A stretch of DNA of 64,000 nt from an uncultured Oscillibacter sp. (GCA_910585385.1 CAJUDV010000002.1:1-64000); one strand, 5' to 3'. Counted from the first letter of the stretch, positions 17,280 to 25,143 are shown. Numbers and translations: made by a program. The notes: generated from the letters alone by a model not told the origin.

Positions 17280-18212
17280 TCACTCCACCTCCCGGGAGAC
17301 GGGGGTGAAGGCCACCTTTGTCTCCGGGCTGTCCGCAGACCGGATGGTGATGAGACTGCCGTCCGGGGTCTCCTCCTCGGTGGTCACATAGTCCTCCATG
17401 GGTGTACGCTCATTGGTCCAGCCCGTGTCGTTCTCCTCCAGGAAGGCCTCCACCGCGGCGGGGTCCGCCTTGGCGGGGTCCAGAGGCAGCTCGAACAGGG
17501 CCTGGACGCCGGTGAAGTCGCCGCAGAAATCAATGGTGCCGTCTTCATTCACGGTGAAGATAGTGTTCTTGGGCACGCCGCCGTCGTAGAAGGCCATGTA
17601 CACCGTGCGGTCCGCGAACATCTCAATGCTCTCGGTGTCCAACAGGTAATAATATGCGCCATTCTCGGCAAAACCGGAGGCGAAGGCTCCCAGTGTCCAG
17701 TTGTTCACCGCCGCGGGAGAGCAGCCCGCCACCAGGGGGGTTATGGTATAGCCGGTGAAGTCAAAGGTCTCATTATCCAGCGGCTCCCCGTCCAGGCGGC
17801 GGAAGGACAGCACGGTGTAAGTCCGGGCGCTGTCCAGGTCCTGGTTCAGTACATCCAGATGCTCGCCGGACACCAGACCCATCAGGGTCACGGCAAAGTC
17901 CCCGGTCTCCACGGTCTCGTCGATGATGATGGCGTCGGGGCCCGCAAAGGCCTCCGCCAGCAGGGGCATCTCATTGCGCTCCGCCACCTGGGAGGGCGTC
18001 AGCCACACCAGGGCGGCGGAGACGGACACGATCAAAAGGGCCACGGCGGCGGCCAGGGACACCGCCATCTTTTTGGTTTTGCTGAAATGCGTCATTTTGT
18101 TCTCCTTTTCTGATTCACGGGCGCGCTGGCGCAGCAGGTTCGCCGTCCGCTCCTGAAAATCGGCGGAAAAGGGGATCTGGTCAAAGGCCTCGCGGTAGGT
18201 TTTTCGATCCAT
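17280..18212 (-). CDS. Probable anti-sigma factor, membrane-bound
   Basis: 310 residues: a cytoplasmic N-terminal segment of about 50 residues (MDRKTYREAFDQIPFSADF ... RQRARES), one membrane helix (about residues 49-70, AVSLAAAVALLIVSVSAAL), then an extracellular domain with no family I recognise. This is the layout of DUF4179-type anti-sigma proteins. It follows the ECF sigma gene with a one-base stop/start overlap (TGATG), and the GGAGG site fits ATG 18212. It probably sequesters the sigma factor until an envelope signal is received. Confidence 0.75.
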   Translation of the reverse strand: MDRKTYREAFDQIPFSADFQERTANLLRQRARESEKENKMTHFSKTKKMAVSLAAAVALLIVSVSAALVWLTPSQVAERNEMPLLAEAFAGPDAIIIDETVETGDFAVTLMGLVSGEHLDVLNQDLDSARTYTVLSFRRLDGEPLDNETFDFTGYTITPLVAGCSPAAVNNWTLGAFASGFAENGAYYYLLDTESIEMFADRTVYMAFYDGGVPKNTIFTVNEDGTIDFCGDFTGVQALFELPLDPAKADPAAVEAFLEENDTGWTNERTPMEDYVTTEEETPDGSLITIRSADSPETKVAFTPVSREVE

Positions 18213-18688
18213 CACACATCCTCCTTCAGCAGCTGCCGCAGCCGCTCCCGGCCGCGGGCCAGGCGGGTGCCCACCGTGGCGGTGGGCAGGCCCAGCGTCT
18301 TTGCGATCTCTTTGATGGAATACCCCTCATAGTAATAGAGGTGGATGACAGCGCTGTACTTGTCCGGCAGCGCCCGGACGGCGGAGAGGAGATCGAGGGC
18401 GTCCTCCTGGACTGCCGGTTCCGCGGCCTCCTCCAGGGGGAGGTTCCGGCGCTCCGCCCCGCGGCGGATGTCGCTGGCGCGGTGGAGGGTGGCCCGGATG
18501 AGCCAGGCCTTCTCGTGCTCGGCATCCCGGAACGCGGGGCGGGCGGTGAGCAGCTTTAAGAACACCTCCTGCACGGCATCCTCCGCGTCGGCGGGGGAGT
18601 CCAGCCGGGCTGCGGCCAGGTGCAGCAGCATGGGGCTGTACCGCTCCACAATGCGTGAGATGATTTCATCGGTACCAAATGAAACCAC
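18212..18688 (-). CDS. ECF-type RNA polymerase sigma factor
   Basis: About 158 residues. Region 2 (DSPADAEDAVQEVFLKLL ... KAWLIRATLHRASDIRR) and region 4 (LPDKYSAVIHLYYYEGYSIKEIA ... TVGTRLARGRERLRQLL) are both intact, joined by a short linker with no extra domains. I chose GTG 18688, which has GGAG eight bases upstream; a longer GTG at 18715 has no such site. It forms a coupled pair with the downstream anti-sigma-like gene, so autoregulation is expected but no promoter motif was proved. Confidence 0.9.
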   Translation of the reverse strand: MVSFGTDEIISRIVERYSPMLLHLAAARLDSPADAEDAVQEVFLKLLTARPAFRDAEHEKAWLIRATLHRASDIRRGAERRNLPLEEAAEPAVQEDALDLLSAVRALPDKYSAVIHLYYYEGYSIKEIAKTLGLPTATVGTRLARGRERLRQLLKEDV

Positions 18689-18755
18689 GTTCTCAACTCC
18701 TTTCACCCTTAACACGGACGGGAGGCGGAATATTTTTCACCGGCGGAGGAAATCG

Positions 18756-18811
18756 AAAAAAATTACCCCGCCTATGAGACAAGTATACCATACTGGCCCA
18801 TAGGCAGGGCG
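18756..18811 (-). terminator. spoVAD terminator overlapping the ECF promoter region
   Basis: The inverted repeat GCCTATG ... CATAGGC, flanked by partial C/G pairing, is followed on the minus strand by AATTTTTTTCG, as in an intrinsic terminator. Its 22-nt loop contains TATACT, which could serve as a -10 for the sigma gene downstream. Confidence 0.5.
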
Positions 18812-18820
18812 CCGCCGCGC

Positions 18821-19837
18821 TTATTTTTCTGCCGAGATGCAGACTGCGTGGCAGATGCCGGGGATGGATTCCCCCTGGAAGCTGGAGGTGGGAGAGAGCA
18901 GCGCCCCGGTGGGGGCGAAGACGATCTTCTTCCACTTTCCCCGCCGCATCTCCGTGAGGAGGTATCCGTTGAGCACGGAGGCGGAGCACCCGCAGCCGGA
19001 GGCTCCGGCGTGCATGTCCTGGCCGTCCCGGTCGTAGAGCAGCAGGCCGCAGTCCTGAAAATTCTCCCCCAGCTCCAGGCCGTCCCGGGAGAAAAAGTCC
19101 CGGACGATGCCGTGGCCCAGCTCCCCCAGGTCGCCGGTGATGACGAGGTCGTAGTCCCCGGGCGTGGTTCCGGTGTCCCGGAAGAAGGCCGACAGCGTAT
19201 TGTAGGCGGCGGGGGCCATGGCCGCCCCCATGTTGTTGGGATCGGTGATCCCCTTGTCCACGATTTTGCCGCAGGTGATGTGGGTGATATAGGGCCCGGG
19301 ACCCTCCCGGCCCAGAATGGTGCAGCCTGAGGCGGTGGCGGTCCACTGGGCGGTGGGGGTCCGCTGGCTGCCGTAGGGCACCGGCATCCGGTACTGCCGC
19401 TCGGCGGTGCAGAAGTGGGAGGAGGTGACGGCGGCGGCGCGCTCCGCGAAGCCCCCGTCGATGAGCATGGCCGCCAGGGACAGCGACTCCCCCATGGTGG
19501 AGCAGGCGCCATACAGCCCGTAGAAGGGGATGCCCAGTTCCCGCAGGCCGAAGGAGGAGCCGATACACTGGTTTAAAAGGTCTCCCGCCAGGATATAGTG
19601 AATGTCCTTGGGCTTCAGCCGGGCCTGGTCCAGAGCCCGCTGGACCACCTTCTTCTGCATGGCGGACTCCGCCTTCTCCCAGGTTTTCTCCCCGAAGAAG
19701 GAGTCCTGGCTCAGCTCGTCGAAGTACCCGGATAAGGGGCCCTGGGCCTCGAACTTGCCGCCGATGTTGGCAAAGGAGAGCACGGAGGGCGGGGTCCCCA
19801 GGGCAAGGGTCCGCTGGCCGGTTCGTTTTTCGTTCAT
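18821..19837 (-). CDS. spoVAD: Stage V sporulation protein AD
   Basis: 338 residues, the normal SpoVAD length. It has a thiolase-like fold with conserved phrases TPPSVLSFANIGGKFEAQGPL, FDELSQDSFFGEKTWEKAES, YGACSTMGESL and SSHFCTAERQYRMPVPYG. SpoVAD binds dipicolinic acid and with SpoVAC and SpoVAE forms the channel that loads the spore core with Ca-DPA. Here it stands alone; no spoVAC or spoVAE lies on either side. ATG 19837 follows GAGGTGG; an in-frame start 15 bp earlier is less likely. Its presence indicates an endospore-forming lineage. Confidence 0.94.
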   Translation of the reverse strand: MNEKRTGQRTLALGTPPSVLSFANIGGKFEAQGPLSGYFDELSQDSFFGEKTWEKAESAMQKKVVQRALDQARLKPKDIHYILAGDLLNQCIGSSFGLRELGIPFYGLYGACSTMGESLSLAAMLIDGGFAERAAAVTSSHFCTAERQYRMPVPYGSQRTPTAQWTATASGCTILGREGPGPYITHITCGKIVDKGITDPNNMGAAMAPAAYNTLSAFFRDTGTTPGDYDLVITGDLGELGHGIVRDFFSRDGLELGENFQDCGLLLYDRDGQDMHAGASGCGCSASVLNGYLLTEMRRGKWKKIVFAPTGALLSPTSSFQGESIPGICHAVCISAEK

Positions 19838-19889
19838 GGAAAGCCACCTCATTTTGACGGATTTTCCATAGGGTGCCCGAAACGGGGAA

Positions 19890-20026
19890 AACTAGTCATC
19901 CGCCTGGGGCTGCGGAAAGACGCGCGGCGGAAAACCGGGGCATTACGCTGAAATCCATGAACGGCCTCCGCGGGCTGCCGGGCTGGGGCATCGCCCGCAT
20001 CATGGAATATGCGCCGGACAAAAACT
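19890..20026 (+). pseudogene. Possible gene-end remnant
   Basis: A short plus-strand frame reads ITLKSMNGLRGLPGWGIARI and a few further residues before a TGA, with a plausible protein-like composition but no start codon or ribosome site. An adjacent frame (LVIRLGLRKDARRKTG) precedes it. It looks like the frameshifted tail of a lost gene between two minus-strand genes. I do not recognise the family. Confidence 0.25.
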
Positions 20027-20053
20027 GACACGGGCGGCGGAGCCGCCCGTGTC
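20022..20053 (-). terminator. Terminator of the CDF transporter operon
   Basis: A perfect 12-bp stem GACACGGGCGGC with a 3-nt loop, followed on the minus strand by AGTTTTTG. It lies just past the transporter stop codon. Confidence 0.82.
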
Positions 20054-20060
20054 TTCGCGT

Positions 20061-21224
20061 TCATGTATACGACCGCTCCACGTGGACCACGGCGTAATAG
20101 CGCCCGTCCAGCGCCTGGACGGCGCTCCAGATCTTCTCCCCCACCTGGCGGTCGCTGAGGCGGAAGTCATAGGGCACCACCGCGTCAAAGATCACGTTGG
20201 TGTGGGTGGGGCCGGAGACCATGCGGAAGTCGTGGATGGTGATGTCGTCGTCGATGCAGCGGACCAGGTCCGCCACCCGGCGGCGGGTCTCCTCCGTAAC
20301 GCCGTCGTCTGTCACTACCGGGTCCATGTGGATGACGGCCTCGCAGCCCAGCTGTTCCCGCAGCTCTCTTTCCACGTTGTCAATCTCGTCGTGGAGGGCT
20401 AGCACATCCTGGCTGGCGGGAACCTCGGCGTGGAGGGAGATCATCACCCGGCCGGGGCCGTAGTCGTGGACGATTAGGTCGTGGATGCCGATGATCTCGC
20501 TGTGGGCCATCACCAGCTCCCGGATGCGGGAGACAAACTCCCGGGTGGGCGGCGTGCCCAGCAAGGGGTCGATGGTCTCCTTGGCGGCCTTTACCCCGGA
20601 CCAGAGGATGAACGCCGCCACCAGCAGTCCCGCCCAGCCGTCGACCATTTTCCCGGTGAAATGTCCCGCCAGAGTGGCCGCCAGCACCGCGGCGGTGGCG
20701 GCGCTGTCGCAGAGGGAGTCCGTGGCGGTGGCCCGCATGGCGGAGGAGTCCAGCCGCCGTCCCAGCCGCCAGTTGTAAAAGGCCATGTAGAGCTTCACCC
20801 CCACAGAGACGCACAAAATGGCGATTACCAGAGGGGAGGCCGCCACCGGCGCGGGGTGCAGGATCTTGGAGAGGGAGGACTGGAGCAGCTCCCAGCCCAT
20901 CAGCAGAATCAGCACCGCCACCCCCAGGCCGGAGAGGTACTCGATCCGCCCGTGGCCGAAGGGGTGATGGGCGTCCGCCTTCTGCCCCGCCAGGTGAAAG
21001 CCCAGCAGGGTGATGGCGGAGGAGCCGGCGTCGGAGAGGTTGTTGAAGGCGTCGGCGGTGATGGCCACGGAGCCGGCCAGGGAGCCCGCCAGCAGCTTTC
21101 CCGAGAACAGCAGCACGTTCAAAAGGATGCCCACCGCGCCGCAGAGCATTCCGTAGGCCTTTCGGAGACCGGCGGCGTCCCGGCCGTCGGGGCGGATCAG
21201 CAGCCGGGAGAGCAGGGTGATCAT
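20061..21224 (-). CDS. Cation diffusion facilitator (metal exporter)
   Basis: 387 residues: six membrane helices followed by a cytoplasmic domain of about 160 residues. Metal-site residues are visible in helix 2 (ITADAFNNLSDAGSS) and helix 5 (ATATDSLCDSAATAAV), and the interhelix signature is HHPFGHGRIEYLSGL. The helix 2 site (D, N, D) and helix 5 Asp-Asp pairing, without the His of the zinc HxxxD class, point to manganese/iron- or MamB-like subfamilies rather than clear zinc exporters (inference). ATG overlaps the stop of the zinc-ribbon gene (ATGA). Confidence 0.9.
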   Translation of the reverse strand: MITLLSRLLIRPDGRDAAGLRKAYGMLCGAVGILLNVLLFSGKLLAGSLAGSVAITADAFNNLSDAGSSAITLLGFHLAGQKADAHHPFGHGRIEYLSGLGVAVLILLMGWELLQSSLSKILHPAPVAASPLVIAILCVSVGVKLYMAFYNWRLGRRLDSSAMRATATDSLCDSAATAAVLAATLAGHFTGKMVDGWAGLLVAAFILWSGVKAAKETIDPLLGTPPTREFVSRIRELVMAHSEIIGIHDLIVHDYGPGRVMISLHAEVPASQDVLALHDEIDNVERELREQLGCEAVIHMDPVVTDDGVTEETRRRVADLVRCIDDDITIHDFRMVSGPTHTNVIFDAVVPYDFRLSDRQVGEKIWSAVQALDGRYYAVVHVERSYT

Positions 21225-21856
21225 GGGATCAGATCCTTTCCAAAGTCAGTGGGCGTTCCCGGGATGACCAGCTTCATGTGGCAGCACAGGTCATCCAGGT
21301 CCCGGTCTGTGGCGGCGGGAACGCGGAGCTTGGCGCCGCAGCGGCGGCAGATGAGGTCCACGGCGGAGCGGCGGATCTCCATACCGTATTGTACGCCGCC
21401 GCAGCCGCAGGTGATCCCGCTTTCCCGGGAGGCGATCTCCTTCAGCTCCGAGAGGACCTCGTACATGATGACGCTGTCCAAAAAGGCCTCGCCGCCCTCC
21501 GAACGCTGCCGCTTCTCCTTCTCGGCCAGGATCTCCAGCTCCCGGAGGTTCTTCTCCACCGTGCCCTCCGGGCCGATGAAGCAGCAGAACTGCTTCGTCC
21601 CGGCGCAGCCCAGGGCCGCGGCGCCCCGCAGGACCCGCTCCGGCGGGCACACCGCCATGTGGGTCTCCCCGCAGAGGCCGCAGGGGACATAGAGCCGGTA
21701 GCTCTCCCCGTCAAAGTCCACCCGCAGGGAGGAACCTCCGCAGCTGCATTCGATCTCCGCGTTGGAGGCCTCCAGCGCGAAGACAGACCGGGCGGCCATC
21801 ACCGTCTTGCCGCATTTTGGGCAGAGATAGCCAAAGACGCGCATCTCATCACTCAT
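21221..21856 (-). CDS. Cysteine-rich zinc-ribbon protein (CpXC-like)
   Basis: 211 residues with four CxxC or CxC-type cysteine clusters: YLCPKCGKTV and IECSCGGS in the N-terminal half, VPCGLCGETH, then ITCGCGG and LICRRCGAKL in the C-terminal half. These look like two or more zinc ribbons around a helical middle. No enzymatic motif is visible. Its coupling with the CDF transporter suggests a metal-related role, but this is only inference from neighbourhood. ATG 21856 follows GGAGGAGAGG. Confidence 0.75.
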   Translation of the reverse strand: MSDEMRVFGYLCPKCGKTVMAARSVFALEASNAEIECSCGGSSLRVDFDGESYRLYVPCGLCGETHMAVCPPERVLRGAAALGCAGTKQFCCFIGPEGTVEKNLRELEILAEKEKRQRSEGGEAFLDSVIMYEVLSELKEIASRESGITCGCGGVQYGMEIRRSAVDLICRRCGAKLRVPAATDRDLDDLCCHMKLVIPGTPTDFGKDLIP

Positions 21857-22080
21857 GGCCTCTCCTCCATTTCCAGGAAATTTCAAGTTGTTCAATTATA
21901 GCACAGGGCCGGGGAAATGTACAGCATTTTCCGGGCAGCGGAGCGTTCCATCGCGCGTTTGCCTTGTGTAAACAGGCCCCGGGAGGAGGGCGGCGCGGGG
22001 GCGGGAGCCCGCCGGGGCATAGGATGCGCCCGGCGTTTCCTGTGGAGTCCGCCGCATGGCCGCTTTTTAACCGCTGCGAC

Positions 22081-22141
22081 TAGGCCTTGTTTGAAAAATC
22101 TCTCGCCGTTGGGCATTCTGCCATTTATCAAGCAAGACCTA
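22081..22141. mobile_element. Short MITE, TAGGCCTTGTTTGAAAAAT family
   Basis: Left end TAGGCCTTGTTTGAAAAAT is identical to that of the 165-bp element at 33025. The right end CATTTATCAAGCAAGACCTA is a diverged complement. Only about 20 bp lie between, so this is an internally deleted copy. TA bounds both ends. Confidence 0.72.
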
Positions 22142-22175
22142 AGAACCTGTATTCAACGGTTGTGAATACAGGTTC
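22142..22175. repeat. Perfect hairpin abutting the MITE
   Basis: AGAACCTGTATTCA and its exact complement flank a 6-nt loop. It starts one base after the MITE end. No U tract follows, so it is more likely part of a composite insertion than a terminator. Confidence 0.6.
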
Positions 22176-22202
22176 TGATACCATGATTGCCCCTGACGGC
22201 TG

Positions 22203-22340
22203 TTTTAAAACTATCGAAACGCCGTGCGGGGCGTCTTTTTTCGCTGCTCCGCGTTGAGGTTTCCCCCGGGCGGCTGCCCGCAAGGGCTGAAAAATCACTG
22301 GCTGCCGGGTGTTCCGCCGGTTTTCAAAGGGGGTTCGGCG
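22203..22340 (+). repeat. Degenerate copy of the MITE core; intergenic region ahead of tail genes
   Basis: The stretch GTTTTAAAAC ... CGAAACGCCGTG ... TCTTTTTTCGC ... CTCCGCGTTGAGG aligns by eye with the core of the elements at 33025 and 60207. It includes a terminator-like hairpin ACGCC/GGCGT with six T (22219-22241). The whole 715-bp gap 21857-22571 otherwise holds no gene. Further on there is an inverted repeat TTGCAC-N6-GTGCAA (22369-22386) that could be an operator for the tail genes; no convincing sigma-A promoter was found. Confidence 0.5.
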
Positions 22341-22571
22341 GCTCCTCTGAAAAAAATTTTCTCCTTTGTTGCACGGTTTTGTGCAAATACGGGGGCCGTG
22401 CGGCCTGTTATTAGAGCGCGCTTGAAATGGATGCCGGAGAGACCGCACCACAGTATCCGGCCGGTTCCCTGTGACAGATGCCGGCAAAAGCCCATTTGAA
22501 GTCCGGGGGACGGCGGGTCCCCACAGGGGAATCCCAATCCCACTTTTATAAAAAACAAGGAGGAAATGATC

Positions 22572-23189
22572 ATGGAATACGGCGCAAAGTACATCCGGTG
22601 GGCGCCTTTCGCCAAGGAGAATCCGGAGGCGGCGGGCAAGCTGCCCTCCTACGAGGCGGCGGTGAGCCTGGGAGCGCTGAACAAGGTGACGGAGAGCCCC
22701 AGCTTCAACGAGGCCAAGGGCTACGGCGACAACGCCATGAAGGTCTATATCAACAAGTTCAGAGAGTCGGCCATCGGCGTGGAGGTAACGGAGATTCCCC
22801 GGGAGTCCATGTCCGCGGTCTCCGGGGCGGAGATCGAGCGGGGCGACTACAAAAACATGCGCTTTCGGGCCAATGACAGGCCGCCCTACGGCGGGATGGG
22901 GTTCTATGTCAATTTGATCCTGGACGACGCCCGGGAGGTCTGCATGGGGGTTTTCTATCCGAAGGTCAAGGCCATGCTCCGGGGCGGGGAGTACAGCACC
23001 AACGGCGAGAGCATCGCGCTGTCCACGGGGAAGCTCCGGTTTACCGCCTCCGCCTGCGGCAGCGGGGACTGGCGGGTCTACTCGGAGTATTTTAACACCG
23101 AGGAGGAGGCGAAGGCCTGGGTGGACGGGATGTTCACCGGGACCAGCACGGAGATCGGGAAGGAGCCCGCCGCCGGAGGCGAGGGCTGA
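22572..23189 (+). CDS. Phage major tail (tube) protein
   Basis: 205 residues. The sequence (MEYGAKYIRWAPF ... VSLGALNKVTESPSFNEAKGYGDN) has the layout of phi13-type siphophage major tail proteins: an N-terminal strand, then a description of target alterations around SIGVEVTEIP-like (AIGVEVTEIP), then GDYKNMRFRAND. Such proteins polymerise into the hollow non-contractile tail tube. ATG 22572 with an AAGGAGG site is preferred over ATG 22566. First gene of a plus-strand tail cassette that runs without a break to 32931. No capsid or connector gene precedes it. Confidence 0.8.
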   Translation: MEYGAKYIRWAPFAKENPEAAGKLPSYEAAVSLGALNKVTESPSFNEAKGYGDNAMKVYINKFRESAIGVEVTEIPRESMSAVSGAEIERGDYKNMRFRANDRPPYGGMGFYVNLILDDAREVCMGVFYPKVKAMLRGGEYSTNGESIALSTGKLRFTASACGSGDWRVYSEYFNTEEEAKAWVDGMFTGTSTEIGKEPAAGGEG

Positions 23190-23190
23190 T

Positions 23191-23583
23191 ATGCGGACTG
23201 TGCCGGTTTCCCTGGGAGGCGTGACGTACCACCTGCTGCTGAACGGGGCGGCGCTGTTTGACCTCTACGACCGGTTCGGGGACAGGGGGTCTCTGGCGGA
23301 CCATCTCCAGGGCAGCGGGCGGGACGCCTTTGAGAACACCTGCTTTTTCCTGGAAAAATTAGCGGAGCAGGGGGAGCTGTGGCGGCGGTACCAGGGCTAT
23401 GACCACGGCCCCCTGCCCGGGGCGGAGGCCTTCCGGGTGGGGCTGACGCCCATGGAGGCGGTTCTGGCCAGGAAGGCGGTGGTGGAGGCCCTGGCGGCGG
23501 GCTTTGCCCAGGAGGAGACGGAAAAGCCCGGGACGGTGGACAAGGGCCTGCTGGCGCTGCAAAAAAAAACGGCGGCGGGATAA
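23191..23583 (+). CDS. Tail assembly chaperone, gpG-like
   Basis: 130 residues (MRTVPVSLGGVTYHLLLNGAAL ... FDLYDRFGD). Position directly after the tube gene, before the tape-measure gene, and with a slippery run near its 3' end identifies it as the gpG-type chaperone that coats the tape measure during tail assembly. The frame ends in CAA AAA AAA ACG GCG GCG GGA TAA. Sequence similarity to lambda gpG itself is not evident; the call rests on synteny and the frameshift arrangement. Confidence 0.75.
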   Translation: MRTVPVSLGGVTYHLLLNGAALFDLYDRFGDRGSLADHLQGSGRDAFENTCFFLEKLAEQGELWRRYQGYDHGPLPGAEAFRVGLTPMEAVLARKAVVEALAAGFAQEETEKPGTVDKGLLALQKKTAAG

Positions 23584-23720
23584 AGCGGGGGGCCTATCTG
23601 GACGCGGCGGCGGGCTTTCTGGGGCTGGGGCTCCGGGAGGCGCTGCTGCTGCCGGTGGGGCTGGTGCTTGATTTGGCGGAGCTGAAGATCCGCCGGCTGG
23701 GCGGGCGGAAAAAAGAGTGA
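23191..23720 (+). CDS. gpG-T fusion made by programmed -1 frameshift
   Basis: A run of nine A (23561-23569) flanked by C on each side allows tandem slippage from frame 0 into -1. The shifted frame reads NGGGIKRGAYLDAAAGFLGL and continues to a TGA at 23718-23720, adding 50 residues and giving a product of about 176. The extension (LREALLLPVGLVLDLAELK) is coherent and resembles gpT-type tails of other Firmicutes phages. A fusion made by a small fraction of ribosomes is the standard requirement for siphophage tail assembly. A sequencing error in the A run is the only competing explanation and would still join the two parts. Confidence 0.75.
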
Positions 23721-23741
23721 CCGGGGCCATGGCCCCGGCCG

Positions 23742-23927
23742 CTATCCGCCAAAGCGCTGGTCAAACAGCGTTTTAAGGCAGGCGCCCAGAGTCAAGGAGA
23801 GCTCCTTCGGCAGGAAAAAGAGGGCTGTAACGGCGATGACAGGCGTAATCAGGGGGATAGCCCCAATGTCATCTGATCGCCGCCCTGCGGCTTTGCCGCG
23901 ATTATATATCGCGGCAAAGCCGGGACT
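23742..23927 (-). pseudogene. Antisense remnant between chaperone and tape-measure genes
   Basis: The minus strand is open for about 61 codons and encodes a protein-like, hydrophobic stretch (DDIGAIPLITPVIAVTALFF followed by LPKELSLTLG) ending at TAG, but no ATG, GTG or TTG start is available ahead of it. It probably marks the end of an inverted fragment left by a rearrangement. I do not recognise the source. Confidence 0.3.
23889..23921. repeat. Perfect 14-bp hairpin ahead of the tape-measure gene
   Basis: GGCTTTGCCGCGAT and its exact complement flank a TATAT loop. It lies 25 bp upstream of the miniature tape-measure gene. No U tract follows; it may protect or attenuate the transcript, or mark a deletion junction. 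Confidence 0.6.
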
Positions 23928-23946
23928 TCAATAGGGAGAGATATTT

Positions 23947-24672
23947 ATGGCAACAGGGACCATCACAACCAAGCTGGCGCCGGAGGGCGAGGCGGAATGC
24001 AGGGCAGCGCTCCGGAGCATCAACGCGGAGATCCGCCTGCGCAGGCGGGAGCTGGAGCGGGTCCAGGCGGAATGCGCCGGACAGCTCAACGGCCTTGACG
24101 CCCTCCGGGCCAAAGAGGCGGCCCGGGGCGGCACGGAGGGGCTTGCGCCGTCCGTTGACGGGTGTGGCAAAGCGGCCGGGAAAGCGGCCTCCGATGCGGA
24201 GACCCTGGGAGAGGCGCTCCGGCAGGCCGGAGAGGCGGCGGAGCAGCTCTGCAAAGCGCGGCCGGAGGCCCTGTCCGAACTGGCGGACACGGCGCTTCAA
24301 AGCGGCTCCGGCAGGGCCAAGGGGCTGATGGAGGGGCCGGCGTTTCGGGAGGAGGCGCTGTGCGCCAAGGTCCGGGCCATGGAGCGGGAGGCGGCCGGGA
24401 TTCTGGAGGGAGCGTGGAAGAACATCCCCTCCAACGCGGAGATCGCCGCCAGGCTCCATTTCGAGGCCATGGGGGAGCCGCGGCCGGCCAGCCCTCAGGA
24501 CGTGCGCCGGGCGGTGGCCGCCGGGGTCAACGGGATGCGGACGGCGGCCGGACGGGGGAGCGGGGATCTGGTGATCCCTTTGAACATCAACGGCCGGGAG
24601 TTTGCCCGGGCGACCATTCAGGACTTCCGGGCCGAGAACCGGGCCAATCCGGAGGTGTCGGATGATAGGTAG
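23947..24672 (+). CDS. Miniature tail tape-measure-like protein
   Basis: 241 residues. The N-terminus (TITTKLAPEGEAECRAALRS, then a charged coiled coil NAEIRLRRRELERVQAEC) is like the start of Firmicutes tape measures, and the C-terminus (LVIPLNINGREFARATIQDF ... NPEVSDDR) is like their tail-tip-proximal ends. The usual several hundred residues between, with membrane-spanning and peptidase domains, are missing. The middle is Ala/Glu-rich helix. Position between chaperone and distal tail genes fits. As a ruler it would specify a tube of only about 36 nm (1.5 angstrom per residue; inference). It could be a deletion derivative, but the frame and ribosome site (GGGAGAG) are intact. Confidence 0.65.
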   Translation: MATGTITTKLAPEGEAECRAALRSINAEIRLRRRELERVQAECAGQLNGLDALRAKEAARGGTEGLAPSVDGCGKAAGKAASDAETLGEALRQAGEAAEQLCKARPEALSELADTALQSGSGRAKGLMEGPAFREEALCAKVRAMEREAAGILEGAWKNIPSNAEIAARLHFEAMGEPRPASPQDVRRAVAAGVNGMRTAAGRGSGDLVIPLNINGREFARATIQDFRAENRANPEVSDDR

Positions 24673-24756
24673 GGGCCAATATTGGCCGGCAGAGGGCTGC
24701 CGGATTCACAGCGGGCCGCCGGATTCACAGGAGGAGAATACAGGAAGGATGTGAGC

Positions 24757-25143
24757 GTGACGAATCAGATTGTCTTAAATGGGCTCCCGCTGCCCCAGGC
24801 CAGCTTTGACCGGTACGCCTGCCGGGAGGAATCGTTGACGCGGCAGCTGGACATGATCTCCGGGCGGCGGGTGCTGGAGCGGATCGGGAGGAAGTGGAAG
24901 GTGTGGCGGGTCCGGTGGGCCTGCGATTATCTGGAGGACGAGATCTGCCGGCCAGCGCTGGAGATTCTGCGCTCCGGGGGGCCGCTGACCGCCTCAGTGC
25001 TGCCGGACAACGGGGGCGGGATGGTGACCGCGTCCTTTGTGGTGGAATCCGTCACAGATCCCACGTTTTTGATCGACGACGATGACCGGCCCGTGTGGCA
25101 TGGACTGGGGTTCACGCTGCGGGAGGAGCGGCCACATGCTTGA
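24757..25143 (+). CDS. Distal tail / baseplate component
   Basis: 128 residues (VTNQIVLNGLPLPQASFDRY ... WKVWRVRWACDYLEDEIC). Location after the tape measure and before the large hub protein is that of Dit-type distal tail proteins, and the short size resembles the Dit core without carbohydrate-binding insertions. Domain identity is by synteny. I chose GTG 24757, preceded by AGGAAGGA; GTG 24751 is possible, while a longer start at 24682 is not supported. The 3' end overlaps the next gene by 8 bp. Confidence 0.6.
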   Translation: MTNQIVLNGLPLPQASFDRYACREESLTRQLDMISGRRVLERIGRKWKVWRVRWACDYLEDEICRPALEILRSGGPLTASVLPDNGGGMVTASFVVESVTDPTFLIDDDDRPVWHGLGFTLREERPHA

